The notes below the pieces were generated by a model. The model worked only from the letters and a program-made list of their open reading frames with translations. It was not told the origin of the DNA and made no database searches. From Willaertia magna (Eukaryota; Heterolobosea; Eutetramitea; Acrasida; Naegleriidae), in the NCBI GenBank assembly GCA_902984215.1, contig CADWAF010004482.1:1-24668 (forward strand): a stretch of 24,668 bases of DNA, given 5' to 3'. A program made the translations under genes and the position numbers. Shown here piece by piece: positions 8,306 through 16,440 of the stretch (positions are counted from its first letter, which is position 1; each line of letters opens with the position of its first letter).

Positions 8306-8515
8306 ATGGTAAAGACAACAACTAGAGATATTGATCAATACGATAAATCACATGCGCCAGACACCCACACTTGGCATCCAACAACTCGACATGAAAAGAA
8401 AGTAATGAAACACCCAGAAGCATATAAACCATCAAATAAATTTGGCTTAGATGATGAGGCATTAAATCTTCAAGATACTTGGATGGCTCAAATGGTTAAG
8501 AAAACTGAACTTTAA
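8306..8515 (+). CDS. Small basic orphan protein (69 aa)
   Basis: A 69-residue frame from ATG 8306 (accATGGTAAAG, a good initiation context) to TAA 8515. The product is hydrophilic and His/Lys-rich (SHAPDTHTWHP, RHEKKVMKHPEAYKP, then an acidic helix-like GLDDEALNLQDTWMAQMV). It has no signal peptide or membrane segment, and I do not recognise the family. Reasons to think it is real: balanced codon use and composition unlike the A/T-rich flanks, a position between two other genes with proper spacing, and a poly(A) signal (AATAAA, 8570-8575) 55 bp downstream. It converges on the C2-domain gene. Confidence 0.6.
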   Translation: MVKTTTRDIDQYDKSHAPDTHTWHPTTRHEKKVMKHPEAYKPSNKFGLDDEALNLQDTWMAQMVKKTEL

Positions 8516-8569
8516 TTGTTTGTTTACAAAAATGTGCATAGTAAATTATTGTAAATATCATTTGTAAAT

Positions 8570-8581
8570 AATAAATTTATT
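8570..8581. terminator. Palindromic bidirectional poly(A) signal
   Basis: AATAAATTTATT is a perfect palindrome placed between the convergent stops at 8515 (+) and 8584 (-). It gives AATAAA on the + strand for the 69-residue gene and AATAAA on the - strand just past the C2-gene stop. It may therefore serve both transcripts. Confidence 0.5.
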
Positions 8582-8583
8582 CT

Positions 8584-8997
8584 TTACCTTAATTGCTTAG
8601 CACTTGCCTTATGAATGCAAAAACAAATTGTTAATCTTCCTTTGGCAACTTTATTTAAGTCTAATTCTTGTTGGTACCAAGCACCATATTGTAAAGAATT
8701 TTCATCCAATAAGGATAATTCACATTCACCTAGAAAATCTTCTTTTGAGAATGCATCGTGGTCATACACTTTAAAATAAAACTCAACTTTGTCGATATTT
8801 TCTTTTATTTCGTAATGAAAGGTGGCATCCCATTGCGGATTCAATGACTTTTTAATTACTGCAGTTTTATTTAATTCTTCATTAAGGGAATTAGTGATTG
8901 TCACGTAAGCATCTGACAATCCATTTAAATCCGATGGGATTAAATCAAAAGCTTTAATAACTTGAATCGTTATGCTGTCTCCTTGAAATAATTTCAT
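8584..8997 (-). CDS. Single C2-domain protein
   Basis: A 137-residue protein that is almost entirely one C2 domain. Recognisable landmarks are a first strand ITIQVIKAFDL, the NGLSDAYV loop, NPQWDATFHYEI, and VYDHDAFSKEDFLGE. All five calcium-ligand aspartates of a typical C2 domain appear present (D23, D29, D79, D81, D87), so calcium-dependent phospholipid binding is expected. There is no signal peptide or membrane anchor, so it is probably a cytosolic protein recruited to membranes by calcium, like the many stand-alone C2 proteins of amoebae and plants. A few basic residues follow the domain (HKASAKQLR). The start is the first ATG. The upstream 212-bp gap holds a small GCTCTA-TTGC-TAGAGC hairpin (9049-9064). 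Confidence 0.88.
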   Translation of the reverse strand: MKLFQGDSITIQVIKAFDLIPSDLNGLSDAYVTITNSLNEELNKTAVIKKSLNPQWDATFHYEIKENIDKVEFYFKVYDHDAFSKEDFLGECELSLLDENSLQYGAWYQQELDLNKVAKGRLTICFCIHKASAKQLR

Positions 8998-9209
8998 TTT
9001 TTGTTTCTGTTTATTGATTTTTGATTTGTTTTTAAAAACACAGAGTGTGCTCTATTGCTAGAGCTCCTCATAAACAAGAAAGTTTCACTAGGAAAACTTA
9101 TCAAAACCATCTCTAATGCTAAGGATTCAGGGTGTATTTATGCTGTTTTAAAGAATTGATATCTTTATGTTCAAATTATGGGTTACAAATATTAAAAAAT
9201 ACAATTTAT

Positions 9210-10274
9210 TTACTTTTTAATTTCCCAATTATAAGATTGAGAAGCCTTTGCAACAAGAACTTTAACTTCATTTTCAGTAATTTCACTTGGTTCAGTTGCA
9301 AATAAAGTAGTGTGATATGGTCGTAATAATTCTTCAACAGTTCCTTTATGAATGCTTACTCTTGCTTTAAGCATTGGACCAACCTTATCACCTAACATGT
9401 GAATAAATACAAATTTAACAGTTTCAGATTCATCAATTATTTCAGTAGTTCTAACTAAACCAAAATAAACTTTATCAGTTTGGAAATCTTGTTTCATTTC
9501 TTCTACTCCACCGGTACCCTTTCCTAATAAAGTTAATTTAGTTTTTGAGTTAGGAGCATAGGTAATAGCCATCCAATTAATGTCAGAACCATCATGTCTT
9601 ACTTCACGTATTGCTTCTTGAATTGCTTCTAAATCATCCCATTCAACACTTCCACCACCAGATGATGATACAGTTGGACTTGAAACAGTCTTTGGAGTAC
9701 TTGAAACAACTCTTTTTGGGGTAGTATTAACAGTAACATTGTTATTAGATGATTGAGTTGAAGTTAATCTATTTTGAGTATCTAATTTCTTTTGTTTTTC
9801 TTCATTTTCTCTTTGAATTTCTTCACCTTTTCTTGAATCTAAAACTTTTGTTCTAGACATACTTGCTTGACCAACTAAATCTTCAACAATTTGTTGAGAA
9901 ATTTCATCAACTGAAGTGATATACATATCTACATGATAAGGTTTGAAACGAGTAGTAATTTCACCTACTTGTGGTGTAATTCCTGCCCTTAACATTGGTT
10001 TCATCTTTTGTCCAACAAATTTTACAAATGCAAATTTAATAGTTAAAGAATTATCAATCATTTCTTCAATTCTTGCAAATGCATATGATGCATTGTTATC
10101 TTGAAATGTTTGTTTCATTTCATCAATTCCACCTTCTCCTGTTCCAACTAATTGTAATTCTTTAATTGCTCCTTCAACATAGGAACAACTCATCCAATTG
10201 GTTGCTGTAGAATCTGATCTTACATCATCAATTGCTTCTTTAATTTGTTGCCAATTTACAAATAATTGATCCAT
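9210..10274 (-). CDS. Twin ADF-H (coactosin-like) actin-binding protein
   Basis: A 354-residue protein with two coactosin-like ADF homology domains. Domain 1 is about residues 8-140 (IKEAIDDVRSDSTATNWMSC, GTGEGGIDEMKQTF, FAFVKFVGQKMKPMLRAG, RFKPYHVDMY). Domain 2 is about 218-350 (IQEAIREVRHDGSDINWMAI, GKGTGGVEEMKQDF, FVFIHMLGDKVGPMLKAR, LLRPYHTTLF). They are clear duplicates, joined by a charged helical stretch (about 148-170) and a Ser/Thr/Val-rich linker (about 171-212). Coactosin binds F-actin and counteracts capping. Usual coactosins have one domain of about 140 residues, so this tandem form could bridge or bundle filaments (inference). Composition is less AT-biased than its surroundings, suggesting good expression. 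Confidence 0.88.
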   Translation of the reverse strand: MDQLFVNWQQIKEAIDDVRSDSTATNWMSCSYVEGAIKELQLVGTGEGGIDEMKQTFQDNNASYAFARIEEMIDNSLTIKFAFVKFVGQKMKPMLRAGITPQVGEITTRFKPYHVDMYITSVDEISQQIVEDLVGQASMSRTKVLDSRKGEEIQRENEEKQKKLDTQNRLTSTQSSNNNVTVNTTPKRVVSSTPKTVSSPTVSSSGGGSVEWDDLEAIQEAIREVRHDGSDINWMAITYAPNSKTKLTLLGKGTGGVEEMKQDFQTDKVYFGLVRTTEIIDESETVKFVFIHMLGDKVGPMLKARVSIHKGTVEELLRPYHTTLFATEPSEITENEVKVLVAKASQSYNWEIKK

Positions 10275-11220
10275 TATTTATTTATTATAAATTATATATT
10301 AATCTATTTTTTTTGATTTGTGTTAAAAAAAATAACATTAAATAATAATTGTACATAAAAATACATTTTTAATACTAAATAAAAATACAAATAACATAAT
10401 AACAAATATACATCAATAAAAATATTTAAAATAATTATTAATTTAAAAAAAACAAATCATATAAATAAAAAGAAACTAAAAAAAATTAAAAAATTATTTA
10501 ATAAAAAAAACTAATAAAACTTTAAAAAATTAATCTTTAAAAAAAATTTTATATAATTAATTTTTAAAATAAAAAAATAAAAATAATTTATTTCATAAAT
10601 AAAGAGACAATAGAAAATATAAAAAAAATTTTTATAAATTAATGAGCAAAAAAAATAATTTTAAGAAAAAAAAATTAAAAATAAATAATTTTTATGATGA
10701 TTATTAAATATATTTTAAAAAAATAAAATATTTTAAATATATTATAAATTATATATATCAAAAAATATTATTTTATTTATATTAAAAAATTTTAAAAATT
10801 AATTTATTACTTTTTATAATTATAATTTTAATAATAAATATAATTATAAAAAAATAATATATTAAAAACTTATTATTATTTAAAAAAATAAATATATTCA
10901 AATAAAAAATAAATAATAAATATAAAATAGTTTTATAATAATTTAAAATTAATTAAAAATATAAAAATAATTAATAAATTAAAAAAATATTATTAATTTA
11001 ATTAATTAAAATATATATATTATAATTTTATTTTTTAAAAATATTTAAAATATTAAAATAAAAAAATAAAATAAAATATTAAAAAAATAAAATAAAATAT
11101 TAAAAATTTAATAATATATTATTTACAAATAATGTTAATATAATTAAAAAAAAGAAAGTAATTATAATTTAATTTTGAAAACATATATTTATTAAATAAT
11201 TTACAAAATAATGGTAAATG
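10275..11220. other. Extremely A/T-rich tract, with no G/C for 195 nt
   Basis: A long non-coding stretch upstream of the coactosin-like gene and downstream of aquaporin. From 10321 to 11160 I count about 38 G/C in 840 nt (about 4.5%). Positions 10931-11125 contain no G or C at all. No coding frame or RNA gene is seen. It contains many A-runs and short AT palindromes. Possible roles are a scaffold-attachment, replication-origin or nucleosome-free element, or simply unconstrained spacer. From 11220 to 11412 the composition returns to normal and is probably aquaporin 3' UTR. Confidence 0.85.
11060..11101. repeat. 21-bp tandem duplication inside the A/T tract
   Basis: Two perfect adjacent copies of a 21-bp unit (11060-11080 and 11081-11101; each seven A's, then taaaataaaatatt), lying within the G/C-free part of the tract. 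Probably a replication-slippage product. Confidence 0.7.
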
Positions 11221-11412
11221 GGAATAGTTTATAAATGTTATTTAATTAGGAAAACTTCACCTAAATGAAGGAATTTTTTATGATCTCATTTTTTTGTAAA
11301 TTTTGTAACGAATTGAATGGTTTGGGACGTATTGTCAATAGTTTTTTGTGTTCTAAGAAAAACTTCACAGCACAAAGTAGGTTGTTATATTTTAAAAAGA
11401 AAGTAACTAAGT

Positions 11413-12521
11413 TTATTGCCACAAACGACCTAATTTCATGACTTGGTGAGTCTTTGGACATAAGTTGCATACACGTTTACATGATTTGTTTGGAGTTAAA
11501 ACAAATTCAAACATCAATGCTGCAAGAATAGCTCCTAAGAAAGGGGCTGTATAAAAGATCCACGCATGTTTGTACCAGCTTCCAGCAATAACTTGAGGAC
11601 CAAATGCTCGAGCAGGATTCATGCAAGCACCAGTTAACTTTCCAGCCATTGCATCTGCACCCAAAGCTAAACCAATATATATTGCTGAAACAATTTTAGC
11701 AATTGGTTCAAAGTTGACCTCTAAGAAAATCTTAGATTCGGTTTCAACTAATTTATCTGCAGGCATTGGTTGGGTTTGATAAGATTGGGTATTCAAATGT
11801 TTAACTTTAACAGTATTCAAATGTTTAACTTTAACAGCAGCTCCATAAATTGTTGTAACAAAAATAAATGTTAACATTAATTCATTTGTGAAACCACGCA
11901 TTGCTGTTACTACATCATCTTTAGGTAAAACAAATACTGCTCCATCAATACTTCCAGCAATCCATAAAGTTAAAGATGAACCAACAATAGATCCTAAAAA
12001 CTGTGCAACTAAATATAGTACTCCTGACAGGATACCAATGTTACGAGTAACAAGAACGCAAACAGTAACAGCTGGATTTACATGACCACCAGAAATTGGT
12101 GCAAATACGTGAATAACAATAATTAAACCGAAAATATGACCTAAACTTGCTCTAATGAAATCACCATCAGATGACATTACGGAACTCATTGTACCAATAA
12201 AAACAAACTGTTAATGATAATGATAATATTAAGAAAAGGTAAGGCTGAAAATAAGATACTTACAATCATTGTGCCAACAAATTCACCCAAGACTGCACGC
12301 CAATCGAAAATAATATCGGGATGGGTAAAATAAGGAACTATATTTGATGCTAATGTTGGTTCTTGGTGGTCTTTTTCTTCTAGTTCTATTTCTTCTATTT
12401 TACCTTCTCCTCTTTCAATTTGATCTATGGTTGGTAATCTTTGTTTGCCATTTGTTTTGGCGTTATCAAATTCATTCTCTTCTAGAGACTGCTCATATCT
12501 AGAGGCAGAGATTTTGCTCAT
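11413..12521 (-). CDS. Aquaporin (MIP family), one intron
   Basis: Exon 1 is 12264-12521 and exon 2 is 11413-12207. The 56-nt intron (12208-12263) begins GTAAGT and ends CAG. Joining gives 350 residues and restores the family's first helix, EFVGTMIFVFIGTMSS. There is a hydrophilic acidic N-terminus of about 65 residues. Both pore motifs are present: GGHVNPAVT (N130) and CMNPARAFGP (N283), with the selectivity-filter arginine after the second. Helix 5 reads GLALGADAMAGKLTG, closer to plant vacuolar aquaporins than to AQP1, as it lacks the filter histidine. Water, and perhaps small solutes such as ammonia or glycerol, may pass. The protein probably acts in plasma or contractile-vacuole membrane (inference). 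A loop carries a duplicated KHLNTVKV segment. The tail has several cysteines (CKRVCNLC). Confidence 0.92.
11789..11836. repeat. 24-bp tandem duplication within the aquaporin gene
   Basis: Two perfect copies (11789-11812 and 11813-11836) of a 24-bp unit that reads gtattcaaatgtttaacttt plus aaca. The repeat stays in frame and doubles eight residues (VKHLNTVKVKHLNT) in the loop between helices 4 and 5. Identity at every base suggests a recent event. Confidence 0.85.
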
Positions 12522-12851
12522 TTTTTATTTTAAAATTTGGTTGTTAATTTTTTGAAAAGACTGTCTCAATAAAAAATTTTCAAAAGTGGTTTTCATCCCT
12601 TGTTTATTTGTTGATGTTTACTTTTATGGATAAATGGTTTTGCATTCATGAATTTATTGTGTTGTATAGATGATGTTTGGAAAGACAACAACATCTATAA
12701 TGTAAATAAAACCTAAAGATAATTATCCATCTCTTTTGTTTGGGAAGCGAAGGTGTTTGAGGTGTTTCAATCAAAGCTTGAAGCTTGGACAGAATCTGCT
12801 AATGGACGCCAAATGATTTACAGTTTTTTTTAGATAGTAAAAAAAAACCAA
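12522..12851. promoter_or_regulatory. Divergent intergenic region with a 12-bp hairpin
   Basis: This 330-bp gap between the divergent aquaporin and 100-residue genes has no coding frame and must hold both promoters. A strong inverted repeat lies at 12665-12699: TATAGATG-a-TGTT, a 9-nt loop, then AACA-a-CATCTATA, with 12 pairs and one A/A mismatch. It could be a factor-binding site or an RNA hairpin. No TATA box can be placed with confidence. Confidence 0.4.
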
Positions 12852-13154
12852 ATGCTTACTAAAGTTGTTGATCACCAATCCTTCGAAGTAGACCGATTAT
12901 CTTTTAATTGTGGGTTGTTATCAATAAAGCAAGCCTTGTACTGGCTTATGGTGGAGGCAGGGAAATCGCCCGAAGAAATAATAGATGTTTCAATAGAGGC
13001 TAAAGAAAATCTTTTGTTTATTACCTTACATTTTTCTCCTCATCTATCTTCTAAGTGGCTGAGGAAGGAATTACGCAAAAGGTTTGGGTGGAAAGTTTGC
13101 AATCCTAAGACATATGTACATATTACAACAAAAAAAGCGTATGAGGATTGGTAA
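12852..13154 (+). CDS. Orphan protein of 100 residues
   Basis: A 100-residue frame with an A-rich leader before ATG and a stop at 13154. It has two parts: an N-terminal stretch (LSFNCGLLSIKQALYWLMVEAGKSPEEIIDVSIEAKENLLFITLHF) suggesting an alpha/beta fold, and a basic C-terminal half (LSSKWLRKELRKRFGWKVCNPKTYVHITTKKAYEDW). No signal peptide or clear membrane helix. I do not recognise it. Composition is noticeably less AT-rich than the surrounding spacer, and an AATAAA follows at 13187-13192, so it is likely a genuine gene. It converges on the CDK gene with 118 bp between the stops. Confidence 0.62.
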   Translation: MLTKVVDHQSFEVDRLSFNCGLLSIKQALYWLMVEAGKSPEEIIDVSIEAKENLLFITLHFSPHLSSKWLRKELRKRFGWKVCNPKTYVHITTKKAYEDW

Positions 13155-13272
13155 ATTTTGAATGTATTAATATCACAATGTATAATAATAAATACATGAT
13201 TTTTATGTACATCATCAAAGGCTACAAACACTTGATGGTTATTACTTAATCATGTAAATAATATCTACAACC

Positions 13273-14279
13273 TTAATATTTGGATTTATCTAAATCATCA
13301 AAGAATGGATGGTTAAGCGCTTCCTTTGCTGTAATTCTTTTGTTTGGTTGGTATTCCAACATTCTAACAAGTAAATCAATACCCAAGTCATCTAAACGAC
13401 TACAACAAGCCTTTAAGTGATTACCTTTCCATTTTGGATACTTGTTATTGAAGTTTGCAAAGTTTTTTAAAGAATTAACACCTTGCCAAGTTTCCTCTGT
13501 TGGTGTTCCCAATAATTGGAAAATTTTGAATAACATATCTATTTCAGAGTCGGCAGGGAATAATGCTGTACCATTAACTAATTCTGCAAATATACAACCA
13601 ATACTCCAAATATCAACAGGAGTAGAGTACTTTTCAGATCCTAAAAGAATTTCTGGAGCTCTGTACCACAATGTGACAACTTCGTGAGTAAGTTTACCAC
13701 AAGGCAATTGGAAAGCGCGAGCTAATCCCTATCGTAAATAGTTAGTTTTAAATAAATAATTAAATGACTTACAAAATCAGCTAATTTAAGGATTAGGTCA
13801 GGACCTCCCTTTTTAACCAAAATATTTTGGGGCTTTAAATCTCTATGAATAATTCTTTGAGAATGACAAAATGCTATACCCTTTAAAGTTTGGTACATAC
13901 AAGATTTAATAATATTCATTGGAATTGGAATTCTCTTTTTCTTATCTCCTTCGGTTCTTTTGAATTCATTCATATATTTCTTTAAATCTTGGTCAATAAA
14001 TTCAAAAACTAATTGTAAATTGTTATCACCATGGATGACTTCTACTAAATTAACAACATTAGGGTGACGCATTTCTTTTAAAAGAGAAATTTCACGAATG
14101 GAAGTACTCGGCACCCCTTCATCTTCATGTTCAAGACGGATTTTCTTTATAGCAACAATTTGGTTTGTTAGACGATCTTTAGCCTGGTAAACAACACCGT
14201 AAGTACCTTCTCCAAGTTTATCTAACATTTCATATCTCTCTGCAGGGTTGGTAAGTATGCCATTTCCTCCTAGACTCAT
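13273..14279 (-). CDS. Cyclin-dependent kinase, CDK1/CDK2 type
   Basis: Exon 1 is 13773-14279 and exon 2 is 13273-13728. A 44-nt intron (13729-13772, GTAAGT...AG) splits the DFG motif between F169 and G170. Spliced length is 320 residues, slightly longer than the usual 300 because of a 14-residue N-terminal leader and a small KRTEGDKKK insertion. Hallmarks: GEGTYGVVY with the inhibitory T26/Y27 pair, ATP lysine K45, the cyclin-binding helix PSTSIRE (57-63; canonical PSTAIRE with Ala to Ser), HRDLKPQN (D147), DFG (168-170), activating T183 in [14 protein letters not shown], and [11 protein letters not shown]. It is expected to be a cyclin-dependent Ser/Thr kinase driving the cell cycle. CDK1 versus CDK2 orthology cannot be settled from sequence alone. 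Confidence 0.93.
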
Positions 14280-14712
14280 TCTTTAAATTTTTTTATTTTA
14301 GTTGGTCTTCGAATATTTTTTTCAAATGATTTGTTAAAAATAAGTTACTTTAACGTATTTCAGCAATTTTCAAGGCGGCAAACTAATGGCGCCAAGAGTG
14401 TGTCTCCATTTGTAATCTGTCCAAGAGTGCGTTTGAAACAATTGTTGAATACACCACAAAACATGGCTCAACTTGTTAGTGTGTCTCCATTTGTAATCTG
14501 TCTACACAAACAAGTTCTACGGATCCAATATTATTGCTTGTAAGAACTGAAAATATAATCATCCTCGATTATCTTTGAATTTAAAAATTAAAAAAAATAA
14601 TTTTGCTTGCCAACCCGTTCCGATAATAGAAATTGAAAATTCTTACGTGAAATTGTTTATTTTATCATCGTTTTACTTTACATTTCCTTTATTATAAAAA
14701 GTAAACAAAAAG
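14280..14712. promoter_or_regulatory. Divergent intergenic region, CDK and membrane-protein genes
   Basis: A 433-bp gap between divergent starts. It is richer in G/C between about 14370 and 14530 than other spacers, and that part carries the direct repeats and hairpin listed separately. The rest (14560-14712) is A/T-rich leader sequence. It probably contains both promoters. No convincing long coding frame was found; short frames on both strands repeat the same words because of the direct repeat. Confidence 0.4.
14392..14516. repeat. 25-bp direct repeats, one copy in a hairpin
   Basis: A 25-bp sequence (agtgtgtctccatttgtaat then ctgtc) occurs at 14397-14421 and again, base for base, at 14478-14502. 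The first copy is also flanked by 9-bp repeats ccaagagtg (14392-14400 and 14421-14429). The second copy overlaps a hairpin: AACTTGTT-a-GTGT (14470-14482), a 21-nt loop, then ACAC-a-AACAAGTT (14504-14516). Role unknown; it may be a relic of repeated coding sequence or of a mobile element, or a regulatory module. Confidence 0.7.
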
Positions 14713-16437
14713 ATGACAATAGATAATATTTCACGTCAAATAATAATTAATGATATTTCTCCCATTTTTACAACAATTAATTATGAAATAAATAGTTTTG
14801 ATAATAATACGAATCAAACTGTTATTCCTTCTTTTATAATGCCAATAACAATTACAATTGATTCTTTTCTTTTTATTTCATCAATTTTTTTATTAGTTTT
14901 AATTTCTTTTTTATTTAATTATTGTAAAAGAAATTATAAAATTAAAGTTTTAAGACAAAAAAGTAAAAATAGTAAAAGATATGGAAATTATTATGGAAGT
15001 GATGTTGGAAATGAAATTTTAGTTTCTTCACATAAAAAAGAAAGATTTTTAATTAAATTTTGTAATTTTTTCTTTACAATAGAAAATTTTGATATTTTTG
15101 AGGAAATTAACGGTCACGGAAATTTATCAATTTTAAAATCGTCAATTTTTCAAGTTTTTTTGAAATGTAATTATTTTTATAAATTTAAAATTAAAAATAT
15201 TTCAGTAAAATATTATAATATTTATAATATAATATTTTCTTTTATTTTATTATTTATTAGATTATTAATTTCTATTTTTGCAATTTATACCTTTACAATA
15301 ATTATGATTGATTTACAATATTTTGATCCTGATTATGTTCCTTCTTCTTTACAAAGTTTTGGTCTTTTCAATATTATACCTATAAATAATAATTTACAAA
15401 AAACAACAAATAATTTTTTTTACAAAAATGTTTTTACAAAAGAAACAGCTGGCACTTTTTATTTAAAATTTTTAACAAATAATAGTTTTAATGTATTTTT
15501 TTTATCTTCTATATTTTTATTTATTTTTCATTTAATTTATTTTATAATTTTATTTATAAATTATTTTATTAAAAAGAAAAAGAATTTATTTTTAGAAGAA
15601 TTTCCATTTTTTGAATCTTTTGATAAAAACAATTTTTTTTATCGTTTTTTATTTAAATGGATTGGAAGTTTTATTTGGATATTTTCAGAATTAAATCATG
15701 TTAGTTCTTGTGTTGTATCTTTTGGGTATGTTTTATATTTTTATTTGAATTAAATTGTAAACTTTTTAAAGTTTTTGGATTTTAATTATACCAACAGGTA
15801 ATTTTCCAAGTGATCAAATTTCATTTGTAATAATTGCAACTCATGCTGTTACGTTTGGTTTAAATGTAATTGATTTTTTATTATCTGATTTTTATTTTAA
15901 ATGTAAGTTTTATTAACAAAATTATTTTAAAAATTTACAAATATAGTTAATCATTTATTTGTCATTGGTTTATTTGGAAGTGGTTATTTACTATGGGTTA
16001 TATTTTTATTTGAAAATAATTTTATTTCTGAATTACCTTATGGATCACTTTTAAATTACAAAACTTTTATTTATGCACCACTTGCACATTTATTATTTAT
16101 TTTAGTATTTTATTTTGTATTTATTATTTACTGGATAGTGTCGGTGATAAAGAAATTAATTATAGCAAAGTTTTGTAATATTCCAGTTTCTGTTGGTATT
16201 TCTCCAATGGATGATACAAATTATTTATTTTCTTCAAATAAATTTGTGACAAGTTATTATACTATTGGAAGTAATAGTGGAAATCAAACTATAGGTGGTA
16301 GTAGTTATGGATATCATATGGATGGAGATAATAATTATTATGATAATAGAGTTTTGAAAGGAGAAGAAGAAATTGTTACAATGAGAAATTCTCAAAGTAG
16401 TGAAGAATTATTTTCTTTATTGCATATAAAGAAATAA
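14713..16437 (+). CDS. Multi-pass membrane protein, rolling stone/AIG1-like
   Basis: Exons are 14713-15725, 15772-15902 and 15947-16437, with introns of 46 nt (GTATGT...AAG) and 44 nt (GTAAGT...TAG). These are the joins that keep the frame through conserved-looking sequence; spliced length is 544 residues. There are about seven to eight hydrophobic helices: one near residues 50-75, one at about 178-200, and the rest from about 258 to 475. The order FYLKFLTNNSFNVFFL, FWILIIPTG, ATHAVTFGLNVIDFLLSD, GSGYLLWVIFLFE, FIYAPLAHLLF recalls the rolling stone and FAR-17a/AIG1 membrane families (conserved H-x3-...-N-x2-D helix). AIG1 proteins hydrolyse fatty-acid esters of hydroxy fatty acids; whether this protein does is unknown. 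The C-terminal 90 residues are cytosolic-looking and Gly/Asn/Tyr-rich. Its stop is 3 bp from that of the convergent cupin gene. Confidence 0.72.
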
Positions 16438-16440
16438 AAT

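Noticed and set aside
8054..8338. A 94-codon minus-strand frame
   Set aside because: It begins inside the 69-residue gene at a non-ATG codon, covers the inverted-repeat spacer, and has spacer-like composition.
10275..11220. Inserted mitochondrial DNA as the source of the A/T tract
   Set aside because: No mitochondrial coding, rRNA or tRNA sequence is visible in it; composition alone is not enough.
11261..11470. A 69-codon minus-strand frame downstream of aquaporin
   Set aside because: It starts within the aquaporin coding end in another frame and runs through its 3' UTR.
14331..14543. A 70-codon + frame containing a repeated VSPFVIC word
   Set aside because: The repeat is explained by the 25-bp direct repeat; no start context, family or poly(A) signal supports a gene.
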